Origin: an uncultured Duncaniella sp.
GTDB taxonomy: Bacteria; Bacteroidota; Bacteroidia; Bacteroidales; Muribaculaceae
Length of the DNA: 38,721 nt
Assembly (NCBI GenBank): GCA_910577255.1
Contig: CAJTMH010000010.1
Coordinates: 1-38,721, forward strand
Direction of reading: 5' to 3'
Part shown: positions 8,377 through 16,255 of the stretch, in pieces
Layout of the letters: the number at the start of each line of letters is the position of its first letter
How positions within the stretch are numbered: position 1 is the first letter of the stretch
Notes under the pieces: generated by a model
Seen by the model: the letters and a program-made list of their open reading frames with translations, nothing else
The model's database searches: none
What the model was told of the DNA's origin: nothing
Translations under genes and position numbers: made by a program

Positions 8377-8973
8377 ATGAGCTATATCACCAGATTGATC
8401 CATAAGATTAAAAATATTTATTACAGGTCTAGATTCAAAAAATTTGGACGTAAATCCATGCTCATCAATCCCAAGTACATAATGGGTGGTGAGAATATTG
8501 AAATCGGTAACCGTGTGGTGATAAGGGATTTCGCATGGCTTGGAGCACTTCCTCTTACTGGTGCAGCTGATTGCCGGTTGGTGATAGGTGATGGCTGTGT
8601 CATAGGGCATTTTAACGAACTTTTTGCCACGAACAGCGTTATTATCGAAGATAATGTCCTGACTGCTGATAGAGTCTACATATCGGATAATCTTCATGGG
8701 TATGAGGATGTGTCAATTCCGGTGGTGAAACAATCAATCAAGCAGATAGGGACTGTGAGAATAGGTGAAGGGTCATGGCTTGGAGCCGGAGTCTGTGTTA
8801 TTGGAGCAAGTGTGGGAAAACACTGTGTGGTTGGAGCCAATGCAGTGGTCACGAAGGATATTCCGGATTACAGTGTTGCGGTGGGAATCCCAGCGAGGGT
8901 GGTTAAAAGATATGATTTTGAATTGAACGCCTGGCGCAAGACAAATGCTGAGGGTGTGTTTTTGAATGATTGA
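8377..8973 (+). CDS. Left-handed beta-helix acyltransferase
   Basis: A 198-aa hexapeptide-repeat acyltransferase, a paralogue-like neighbour of the preceding gene. It shares the same C-terminal pattern (GKHCVVGANAVVTKDIPDY and PARVVKRYD) and a catalytic-type histidine in SDNLHGYED. The start at 8377 (MSYITRL) is preferred: the longer frame from 8344 would overlap the previous gene. It probably adds an acetyl or other acyl group to a sugar in the cytosol. Two such enzymes side by side suggest either duplication or modification at two positions. Confidence 0.85.
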   Translation: MSYITRLIHKIKNIYYRSRFKKFGRKSMLINPKYIMGGENIEIGNRVVIRDFAWLGALPLTGAADCRLVIGDGCVIGHFNELFATNSVIIEDNVLTADRVYISDNLHGYEDVSIPVVKQSIKQIGTVRIGEGSWLGAGVCVIGASVGKHCVVGANAVVTKDIPDYSVAVGIPARVVKRYDFELNAWRKTNAEGVFLND

Positions 8974-8990
8974 TTACTAACTTATACAAA

Positions 8991-10130
8991 ATGAAGAATA
9001 TACTTGTTACAGGCGGGGCCGGTTTTATCGGTTCAAACCTGGCTTTGAAATTGATTGAAAAAGGCTATAATGTGACCGTATTGGATAACCTTTCACCTCA
9101 GATTCATGGTGAAAATCCTGAATATACCTCTCCGTTATATCAATCCGTAAAGGATAAAGTGAAATTTATCAAAGGGTCTGTGACATCTCGAGAAGACTGG
9201 ATGAAAGCTCTTGAAGATGTTGAATGTGTGGTGCATCTTGCTGCGGAAACCGGAACAGGCCAATCGATGTATGAAATCGAAAAATATGTCGGTGTGAATA
9301 TCGGAGGAACGGCTCTCCTGCTTGATATATTGACAAATACGAAACACAATGTGAGGAAAGTCGTAGTGGCCGAATCTCGTGCTATCTATGGAGAAGGCCG
9401 CTATTATTCTGAGGAACTGGGTGGATATGTTTATCCTACAGAGCGAGCAGACGAGGATATGAAGAACGGTGATTTTGAAGTGAAATATCCCGGTTGCAAC
9501 AAACCTCTGGAACTCGTAGGTACTACAGAGGATTCGATGATTCATCCGACATCGGTATATGGCATAACTAAGCAGGTGCAGGGCCAACTTGTGCATTTAG
9601 TATGTGGAGCAATTGGAATTCAGTCGGTTAGCTATCGTTATCAAAACGTATATGGGCCAGGGCAGTCTCTATCTAACCCCTATACCGGAATCTTGTCAAT
9701 ATTCTCGACCCGCATAAAGAATGGGAATGGGATTAATATATTTGAGGATGGGAAAGAGACTCGTGATTTTGTATATATAGACGATGTGGTGTATGCGACT
9801 ATCCTTGGAATAGAGAAGGATGAGGCTTCAGGTCATGTCTTTAATGTGGGAACTGGTGTGGCTACAGATGTCCTTACAGTTGCCGAAACGCTGATGAGAT
9901 GTTATGGCATAGAGGTGCCTCTGACTGTTTCAGGCAATTATCGTCTTGGTGATATCAGACATAATTTTGCTGACATAACTTTAGCTCGTAACATTTTGGG
10001 CTTTGAACCTAAGTGGTCATTTGCCGATGGAATTGCTCAATTTGCCAAATGGGTAGATGGGCAAGAAGTCCAGGAAGATAAATATGAAGCTTCGATTGAG
10101 GAAATGAAAGCTAAAGGATTGTATAAGTAA
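8991..10130 (+). CDS. NAD-dependent nucleotide-sugar epimerase, dTDP-L-rhamnose 4-epimerase-like
   Basis: A 379-aa extended SDR enzyme. Motifs: GGAGFIGSN (8-16), the LDNLSPQIHG segment (31-40), AAETGTGQS (85-92), AESRAIYGEG with Ser129, and catalytic Tyr190-x3-Lys194 (SVYGITK). The LSPQIHG signature and the insertion between residues 135 and 185 recall dTDP-L-rhamnose 4-epimerases (WbiB type), which make dTDP-6-deoxy-L-talose. The rfbABCD genes downstream would supply dTDP-L-rhamnose, which supports this reading. UDP-sugar 4-epimerase activity remains possible. The start at 8991 (MKNILVTGG) was chosen over 8970, which would overlap the previous gene. Confidence 0.75.
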   Translation: MKNILVTGGAGFIGSNLALKLIEKGYNVTVLDNLSPQIHGENPEYTSPLYQSVKDKVKFIKGSVTSREDWMKALEDVECVVHLAAETGTGQSMYEIEKYVGVNIGGTALLLDILTNTKHNVRKVVVAESRAIYGEGRYYSEELGGYVYPTERADEDMKNGDFEVKYPGCNKPLELVGTTEDSMIHPTSVYGITKQVQGQLVHLVCGAIGIQSVSYRYQNVYGPGQSLSNPYTGILSIFSTRIKNGNGINIFEDGKETRDFVYIDDVVYATILGIEKDEASGHVFNVGTGVATDVLTVAETLMRCYGIEVPLTVSGNYRLGDIRHNFADITLARNILGFEPKWSFADGIAQFAKWVDGQEVQEDKYEASIEEMKAKGLYK

Positions 10131-10136
10131 TGTGCG

Positions 10137-10871
10137 ATGACTTCAATTATAATAGTTTTATCAATCCTGCTATTCCTTATTTATTGGAAATGGATATGCT
10201 TCATAGTCCTTTCACCAATAATACGCATCCTGTCCCGGATGCGTAAAAAATCGCTGGATCAAACCCCTAATGATATAGAGATAGCCCAAAGAGCACCTAA
10301 GGGTAAAAAGAATATAATCGTAAAGATTGTATATCATTATCTTTCAGGATTTGTGAGATATATGGATTTTCAAACCGGTTTATTACCATTTCATTGGTTG
10401 AGAAATTTCATATATAGAAACGTTTTTGGTGTAAATATATGTGATGGAGCCATAATATATTGGGGAGCTGAAATAAGGTCGCATAGCAATTTCTATCTTG
10501 GCAAACGCAGTATAGTCGGTGACAGGGCCATCCTCGATGCCAGAAATGGAATTGTCATAGGTGAGGATGTAAACATAAGCTCTAACATAAGTATATGGAC
10601 TGAGCAGCATGACCATAGGGATCCTATGTTTAACTGTAATAGTGATACCTCGTTTAAGGTTGTCATCGGGAATAGGGCTTGGATTGGCCCTGGTTCCACA
10701 ATACTCCATTCGGTGACCATAGGCGAAGGGGCGGTTATCGCTGCAGGATCGGTTGTGACAAAAGATGTCGAGCCCTATGCTATCGTGGCCGGTGTGCCGG
10801 CTAAGAAAATAGGTGAGAGAAACCGGGATCTGCGATACCATCTTACCGAACCTCCATGTCCTTTCTATTAG
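10137..10871 (+). CDS. Membrane-anchored left-handed beta-helix acyltransferase
   Basis: A 244-aa protein with an N-terminal hydrophobic segment (about residues 3-30), then a linker and a hexapeptide-repeat acyltransferase domain (about 95-235) containing NGIVIGEDVNISSNI, a catalytic-type histidine in WTEQHDHRD, and the tail AVIAAGSVVTKDVEPY with GVPAKKIGER. It is probably an O-acyltransferase tethered to the cytoplasmic side of the membrane. It is the third enzyme of this fold in the operon. It starts 6 bp after the epimerase and ends 14 bp before the next start. Confidence 0.82.
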   Translation: MTSIIIVLSILLFLIYWKWICFIVLSPIIRILSRMRKKSLDQTPNDIEIAQRAPKGKKNIIVKIVYHYLSGFVRYMDFQTGLLPFHWLRNFIYRNVFGVNICDGAIIYWGAEIRSHSNFYLGKRSIVGDRAILDARNGIVIGEDVNISSNISIWTEQHDHRDPMFNCNSDTSFKVVIGNRAWIGPGSTILHSVTIGEGAVIAAGSVVTKDVEPYAIVAGVPAKKIGERNRDLRYHLTEPPCPFY

Positions 10872-10885
10872 AAGCGATAATTAAT

Positions 10886-11782
10886 ATGTCAAAAATAGGA
10901 ATTGTAACAGTTTTATATAATAGTGAAAAAGTGCTTGATGACTTTTTCCGCACATTGAATGCCCAGACATTCAAAGATTTCACTTTATACGTGATTGACA
11001 ACGCGTCAACTGATAATGGGTTGGAGGTTGCAAGGGAGTTAGCAGAAACCGTGAGTTTCAAAACCGTGTTTTTCCCCGAACCGGAAAACTGGGGGGTGGC
11101 CAAAGGAAATAACATCGGAATCAGAGCTGCTCTGAGTGACGGATGTGAATTTATCCTGCTTTCAAATAATGATGTAGTATTGGAAAGTGGGACAATTCAA
11201 AGTCTATTGGATGGGATTACTCAGATTAAGTCTGATATGGTTGTTCCTAAGATATATTATTATGGGACCAATAAAATTTGGTCATTTGGTGGGACATATC
11301 GTTATTATAAAGGAATGACTGTACAATATGGACAGATGGAAGAGGATAGTGATAGGTTTAATGATACACTATTCTGTGATTATTCTCCAACATGTTTCAT
11401 GTTGATTAAAGCGGATGTGTTTGAAAAAGTCGGTATGATGGATGAGAAATATTTCGTTTATTTTGATGATACCGATTTTGTATGGCGAGCTGTAATACAA
11501 AATAGTCTAAAATTGGCAGTCATTCCTAACTCAAAACTTTGGCATAAAGAAAGTGTATGTACTGGTGGGGTTATGAGTGATTTTGCGATAAAGTATTTAG
11601 CTCGAAATAGTTGGTATTTTGTGCTTAAAAACTTTAAATTTCCACAAAAACACTTGACGGTTGCATATATGTGGTTAAGATCTTTGCTTTGGAAACCAAT
11701 ACGATTGCCTAAGAATCAATATGGAATTCTAAGAGCAGCTGAAAGAGAAGGCAGGAAATTATATAGAAGCACAAGAAAATAG
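10886..11782 (+). CDS. Family 2 glycosyltransferase (rhamnosyltransferase-like)
   Basis: A 298-aa GT-A fold glycosyltransferase. Visible motifs: IVTVLYNSEKVL (6-17), the nucleotide-binding VIDNASTDNG (36-45), NWGVAKGNNIGIR (68-80), the metal-binding LSNNDVVLE (92-100), and the acceptor-side YFVYFDDTDFVWRA region. These are typical of GT2 enzymes such as rhamnosyl- or galactofuranosyltransferases. The start at 10886 (MSKIGIV) follows family alignment; an earlier in-frame start would overlap the preceding gene. It transfers one sugar to the lipid-linked repeat unit at the inner membrane. Donor and linkage are unknown. Confidence 0.88.
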   Translation: MSKIGIVTVLYNSEKVLDDFFRTLNAQTFKDFTLYVIDNASTDNGLEVARELAETVSFKTVFFPEPENWGVAKGNNIGIRAALSDGCEFILLSNNDVVLESGTIQSLLDGITQIKSDMVVPKIYYYGTNKIWSFGGTYRYYKGMTVQYGQMEEDSDRFNDTLFCDYSPTCFMLIKADVFEKVGMMDEKYFVYFDDTDFVWRAVIQNSLKLAVIPNSKLWHKESVCTGGVMSDFAIKYLARNSWYFVLKNFKFPQKHLTVAYMWLRSLLWKPIRLPKNQYGILRAAEREGRKLYRSTRK

Positions 11783-11790
11783 TAAATTTA

Positions 11791-12945
11791 ATGGTAAACT
11801 TTTACAGCTATAGTTATAGTATACCATATTGTTGTCTTGCATTGGGTACATTGTGCATGGCTACAATAAAGACTCGATTTAATCATAAATTAACAGAGCG
11901 GATATTCCTGTTTGTCATTATATGTTTTATAGGATTAAGAGGCTTTGTAAATACAGACTATCTACAATATTATCAGACTTTTGAGAATCTGGAGCCCATA
12001 AATAGACTGTTTTATAATTATGATTGGAAAAATAATTATGAATTTGGTTTTTATATTTATACGTCTATAATAAAAACCATATTTCCTAATTATCATTTTT
12101 TTGTGATCATAAATACTATAGTTGATGTAGCTGTTCTTACATGGTTTTTTCATAGATATAGTAAGCTATTTTATATTTCATGGCTGTTTTTCTTCTTATT
12201 TAATGGCCTTCAGATAGAATTTGATTTATTTCGCAACGCAAAAGCCATAATGATTTTTCTATTGGCTATTCCATATATACAATCACGTAATGTGTGGAAA
12301 TTTACCGGGATGATATTATTAGCTTCTACATTCCATATATCAGCTATAGTTCTTTATCCTATGTATTTCATAGGTGTGACTAAATTAAAAAAAACAGTAT
12401 TGGTTGGGCTATTCATTTTTGTGAATATAATCTTTTTTATGGAGCTGTTTCCAACCTCGTTCCTCATTGAGAAATTTTCAGGTATAGCAGTCGGTAAAGC
12501 AGCCGATAAGCTGGATACTTATATCAATACGACAGCAGGAACCTATGGTGTTACATTTGGATATATAGAAAAGAGCGCAATGTATCTAATCTGTTATTAT
12601 TTTTATGATAAGCTTATTCGGGATAACAAATCAAATTTGATATTTTGTAACGGATTCTTCATATATTATACTCTTTGGTATATTTTTTCTGATGTTTCAG
12701 TGTTTGTTCAACGAATACCTGTATTATATGTGTTCTCTTACTGGGTTGTAAGTGCTAATATAATTTCATTGTTAAAGAAAAAGACTAGACAGTATGTATA
12801 TATATTTTTGGCATTATTCTCAATACTAAAGATTGGAACTTCGTTTAACACAGCTGTCAATAAATATGATAATTTATTGACTGGAATTGAATCGTATGAG
12901 AAAAGGGCCAGGAAGTTGAGAGGCTTTTTAAAAAGATATTATTAA
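11791..12945 (+). CDS. wzy: EpsG-family polysaccharide polymerase (Wzy)
   Basis: A 384-aa very hydrophobic protein with about 10-12 membrane helices. The arrangement GLRGFVNTDYLQYYQTFE (about 49-66), a central hydrophobic core with FDLFRNAKAIMIFLLA, and FHISAI fits the EpsG-type family of O-antigen and capsule polymerases. It would join flipped repeat units in the periplasm. Its position between glycosyltransferase genes and the presence of a Wzx flippase support a Wzx/Wzy-dependent pathway. The gene is strongly AT-rich. Polymerase specificity cannot be read from the sequence. Confidence 0.8.
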   Translation: MVNFYSYSYSIPYCCLALGTLCMATIKTRFNHKLTERIFLFVIICFIGLRGFVNTDYLQYYQTFENLEPINRLFYNYDWKNNYEFGFYIYTSIIKTIFPNYHFFVIINTIVDVAVLTWFFHRYSKLFYISWLFFFLFNGLQIEFDLFRNAKAIMIFLLAIPYIQSRNVWKFTGMILLASTFHISAIVLYPMYFIGVTKLKKTVLVGLFIFVNIIFFMELFPTSFLIEKFSGIAVGKAADKLDTYINTTAGTYGVTFGYIEKSAMYLICYYFYDKLIRDNKSNLIFCNGFFIYYTLWYIFSDVSVFVQRIPVLYVFSYWVVSANIISLLKKKTRQYVYIFLALFSILKIGTSFNTAVNKYDNLLTGIESYEKRARKLRGFLKRYY

Positions 12946-12974
12946 AACGACAGCGTAATATAAACGTTGGAGAT

Positions 12975-13964
12975 ATGAAAATACTATATTCTGGATATAA
13001 AGACCCTGGCCATTCAAAATTCGGGGGGTATGATAAAATAGCCCAGTATGATAAATCTGCCAACTCTAAAAATCTTGTGGTGGAGGATTATTGGTTAGGT
13101 GATCATTTTGGGAGTCATATAATGCGTATCCCATTCACATTATTAGACTTGCATACTCGTTGGCTAAGATGGAAATACGATATAACACATCTCTATTATG
13201 GGGAAATAACGATGCTTGGTTGTCTTCCATATTTAAAATCAAAAAAACATAAGACAGTCATAACGTTACATCTGGATATAGAGAAACGTAGATTGCCAAA
13301 ACTTTTTGTTTGGATTTTACGGCATTTTGATGGAATTATTGTATTAAGCAGTCAACAACAGGCTTATCTAAGGGATAAGTATAACTTGAATTCTTCTTTT
13401 ATCCCTCACGGCTTCATTAAGCCATTATATGATGAGAAAATGCCAATTGATGTAAATGGGACTAAGTTTGAAAAAGAATTTATTAACATTGTAGTTATTG
13501 GACAGAATTATAGAGATTTTGTAACATTAAAAAAGATTATAGATTATTCTCGAAAGTATTCCAATATAGTATATCATCTTGTTGGAATTCCAAGATCGGA
13601 GAAAGATAAATTATATGGACAAGAGAACGTACGCATATATCCGCGGTTAAATAATGATGAATTTTACACAATATTGTCGAATTGTGATTATAATTTCTTA
13701 CCTTTGACCTTTGCAACTGCAAATAATACGCTTTTAGAAGCCCAGTTTTTAGATGTGACATCTATCCTTCCTAGAATTGCAGGGATAGAAGATTACGCAG
13801 CCCCTGAACCGTATAATTTGTATTATGATAGTTTTGAATCACTCAAGAGGATTGTCGACAAATTGAAAAAAAATAATCCCGATGGGTGTTTATCAGATTT
13901 TGCAGAACAATTTTCATGGGAGAATATCTATGATAAATTAACCACTTTTTATACATCCCTTTGA
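12975..13964 (+). CDS. Family 4-like glycosyltransferase
   Basis: A 329-aa GT-B type glycosyltransferase. The N-terminal half has KTVITLHLDIEKR and DGIIVLSSQQQAYLRDKY, the usual acceptor-domain strands. The C-terminal half has INIVVIGQNYRDF, a GxxR-like YHLVGIPRSEKD, and NTLLEAQFLDVTSILP, where the glutamate sits at the usual nucleotide-sugar-binding position of GT4 enzymes. Conservation is weaker than in the GT2 neighbours, so the family call is moderate. It is expected to add one sugar of the repeat unit at the cytosolic face of the membrane. Confidence 0.72.
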   Translation: MKILYSGYKDPGHSKFGGYDKIAQYDKSANSKNLVVEDYWLGDHFGSHIMRIPFTLLDLHTRWLRWKYDITHLYYGEITMLGCLPYLKSKKHKTVITLHLDIEKRRLPKLFVWILRHFDGIIVLSSQQQAYLRDKYNLNSSFIPHGFIKPLYDEKMPIDVNGTKFEKEFINIVVIGQNYRDFVTLKKIIDYSRKYSNIVYHLVGIPRSEKDKLYGQENVRIYPRLNNDEFYTILSNCDYNFLPLTFATANNTLLEAQFLDVTSILPRIAGIEDYAAPEPYNLYYDSFESLKRIVDKLKKNNPDGCLSDFAEQFSWENIYDKLTTFYTSL

Positions 13965-13967
13965 TTG

Positions 13968-14879
13968 ATGGCTGAAAAATGTATAATTCTTATGTCAACG
14001 TATAATGGGGAAAAATATCTCCAGGAACAACTTGACAGTATATTGAAGCAGAAGGACGTTGACATACACCTATTAATCCGAGATGATGGATCGGAAGATA
14101 GAACACGTAGCATATTGAAGGATTATGCTGCCAAATATTCAAATGTTTCACTATTGCTGGAAGATAACATTGGATGTAAACAGAGTTTTATGCGTTTGGG
14201 ACGTGTTGCAAACGAAATGTTCCCAGATGCGCGTTATTTTTCTTTTGCGGATCAAGATGATGTTTGGAAAGAGAATAAGTTATCAGCTGCGATAATGCAT
14301 TTATCCTCTGGTATGGATAAACCAATGTTGTATTTTTGTCGTTATCAATTAGTGAATGCTGAGTTACAGCCAATGAAAACTGAATTTGTAGGTCAGAAAT
14401 TAACATTGACTGGAGCATTGGTGCTTTTTCATGTCCCGGGATGTTCGATGACGTTTAATAGAAAATTGTTAGAATTATTTATAATGGCTGATGAGAATAT
14501 GATATCATTGCATGACAGCTGGATTTTCAGAACCTGTCTGGCTTGTGGGGGAGTGGTTATATGCGATGATTCGAGAAATCTATTATATCGTCAGCATGGT
14601 GATAATATTATTGGTGATGCTGGCATGGTTACGAAATGGAAACGGAGATTTAGACAGTTCGTGTCTCATCGGAATAAAATTTCAAATCAGGCTAAATTAT
14701 TGTTGGATACTTATGGCGACTTCCTTTCTGGATCGGATAGGATTAATTTAAAATATTTGGCAGAATATAGAAGGAAGATGCTGTACAGATTAAAATTAGT
14801 ATTGACTGCCAGGTTTACTGCTCATTCGATGACACATAATGTTTTGTTTAGAGTCGCAGCAATAACAGGTAGATTATAA
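13968..14879 (+). CDS. Family 2 glycosyltransferase
   Basis: A 303-aa GT2 enzyme of the rhamnosyltransferase type (RgpB/WbbL-like). Motifs: MSTYNGEKYLQEQLDSI (9-25), IRDDGSEDRT (37-46), and the metal-binding FADQDDVWKENK (93-104), followed by the GCSMTFNR and HDSW acceptor motifs (the latter includes the catalytic-base-type aspartate). The ATG at 13968 immediately follows the preceding stop, so translation is probably coupled. A rhamnose donor is available from the downstream rfb genes, which makes L-rhamnose a plausible substrate, though this is inference. Confidence 0.88.
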   Translation: MAEKCIILMSTYNGEKYLQEQLDSILKQKDVDIHLLIRDDGSEDRTRSILKDYAAKYSNVSLLLEDNIGCKQSFMRLGRVANEMFPDARYFSFADQDDVWKENKLSAAIMHLSSGMDKPMLYFCRYQLVNAELQPMKTEFVGQKLTLTGALVLFHVPGCSMTFNRKLLELFIMADENMISLHDSWIFRTCLACGGVVICDDSRNLLYRQHGDNIIGDAGMVTKWKRRFRQFVSHRNKISNQAKLLLDTYGDFLSGSDRINLKYLAEYRRKMLYRLKLVLTARFTAHSMTHNVLFRVAAITGRL

Positions 14880-14891
14880 ATTAAGTTATAT

Positions 14892-15305
14892 ATGGAGATG
14901 AGTAAAACAATCCTAACTGTAGGAGTTTTTGATTTGCTTCATTTTGGCCATGTGGAGCTCTTTAGACGAGCAAAAGCATTGGGCAAAAGATTGATTGTGG
15001 CTGTACAAGATGACAATGAGGTTAAGATCTGTAAACCAGATACTGAGCTTACGTATGATTTGGCTCACAGAATGTATATGGTAGATGCTATCAGATATGT
15101 GGACGAAACAGTTGTATATGGCTATGTCGATGATATTGTGAAAGAAATTAATTTTGACGTGTTAGTTGTTGGCCCCGACCAAAATCACGCAAGGTTCCGT
15201 GACGCTTTTAAATGGTGTGAGGAGCATGGAAAAGAAGTAATAGTGCTTCCTCGCACTGATGGTATATCTTCGTCGATGCTGCGTTCAGGAAAATCGTGTA
15301 ATTGA
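14892..15305 (+). CDS. Cytidylyltransferase (TagD / glycerol-3-phosphate cytidylyltransferase-like)
   Basis: A 137-aa nucleotidyltransferase of the small HxGH family. It has GVFDLLHFGH (11-20) with both histidines, a central region with AHRMYMVDAIRYVDE, and the closing RTDGISSS motif (about 121-128) that binds CTP in TagD-type enzymes. The length equals single-domain glycerol-3-phosphate cytidylyltransferases. It would activate a phospho-alcohol as a CDP derivative. The next gene, a LicD-type transferase, is the expected user of that product. Glycerol phosphate is the closest family precedent; other small alcohol phosphates are possible. The start could also be the Met at 14898. Confidence 0.82.
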   Translation: MEMSKTILTVGVFDLLHFGHVELFRRAKALGKRLIVAVQDDNEVKICKPDTELTYDLAHRMYMVDAIRYVDETVVYGYVDDIVKEINFDVLVVGPDQNHARFRDAFKWCEEHGKEVIVLPRTDGISSSMLRSGKSCN

Positions 15306-15314
15306 ATTTGAGGT

Positions 15315-16223
15315 ATGAGGAAAACTGTAGAAATAGTAAACGAAATAGCCAAGAAGACATCGTTTTTGCGTGAAATGACTTCTGATGAGGCTAGATTGCT
15401 CAAGGCTACCTTGCTTGGAATGTATTGTGATCTATACAAATTATGTGAGAAGCACAATATCCCTCTACTGATGCTTTATGGGAGTGCGTTAGGGGCGGTA
15501 AGACACCAGGGTTTCATCCCATGGGATGATGATATTGATCTCGGAGTAAAAAGAGAGGATTATGAACGATTAAAAGATTTGTTGTTGGCTGGTGAGTTGG
15601 GAGATAAATATTCGTTTACGTTTCCGTCTAAAGATAAGGATTCAAAAAATTATTTTATGAAGATTTATCTTAAAGAGTCTTATTTTGCAGAATTGGCTGA
15701 CCTTGGCAGTCCTTTCCCGAAAGGAATATTTTTAGATGTTTTTCCTATAGAAAGAGTTCCTAAATCCAAATTTGTCAGATCTATAAAAGGCCGATTTGCA
15801 GATCTTGTAGGACTGATGTCAACTTTCGTCTTGTACTCAGAGTATCCTACAACTGAGATGAATAAGTTTATGAGTCAGACTAAAGATGGTCGTAGAAGAT
15901 GGCGATTATATAAACTTATAGGCGGAATTGGTCGGTTTATGAAGCACAGAAAATGGATTTGGTTACTAGATAGACTAATGACATCTACAAAGAGTTCAGA
16001 TTTATACAGTTTAGTATCAACAAGTGATCATTATAAACGAGTCTATAAGGCTGAAGAGCTTTTCCCTGGAAAGCAACTCTTGTTTGAAGGACAAAAGGTG
16101 TGTGTCCCTCAAGATGTTGAGAAGCACCTTGTTATGGAATATGGAACAACGTATATGGAACTTCCTCCTCCAGAAAAACGACTTAAGCATCTAATCGTTG
16201 ATGTTAAGTTCCCTGCTAAATAA
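15315..16223 (+). CDS. licD: LicD-family phospho-alcohol transferase
   Basis: A 302-aa LicD-family protein. The diagnostic nucleotidyltransferase-like block runs over residues 55-80: YGSALGAVRH, then WDDDIDLGVKR, with the acidic metal ligands intact. LicD proteins transfer phosphocholine, phosphoglycerol or related groups from a CDP-linked donor to a sugar. The gene starts 10 bp after the cytidylyltransferase, so the two form a two-step decoration module. No choline kinase, choline transporter or phosphonate-pathway gene is present nearby, so the alcohol that is transferred is not known. Confidence 0.88.
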   Translation: MRKTVEIVNEIAKKTSFLREMTSDEARLLKATLLGMYCDLYKLCEKHNIPLLMLYGSALGAVRHQGFIPWDDDIDLGVKREDYERLKDLLLAGELGDKYSFTFPSKDKDSKNYFMKIYLKESYFAELADLGSPFPKGIFLDVFPIERVPKSKFVRSIKGRFADLVGLMSTFVLYSEYPTTEMNKFMSQTKDGRRRWRLYKLIGGIGRFMKHRKWIWLLDRLMTSTKSSDLYSLVSTSDHYKRVYKAEELFPGKQLLFEGQKVCVPQDVEKHLVMEYGTTYMELPPPEKRLKHLIVDVKFPAK

Positions 16224-16255
16224 TCAAAAGAGGAATGCCAAAATATTGTTGTAAA

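Noticed and set aside
16235..16255. Earlier ATG of the split glycosyltransferase
   Set aside because: The seven extra residues (MPKYCCK) do not resemble the family start, while MKKIFF at 16256 does; the choice does not affect the frameshift observation.
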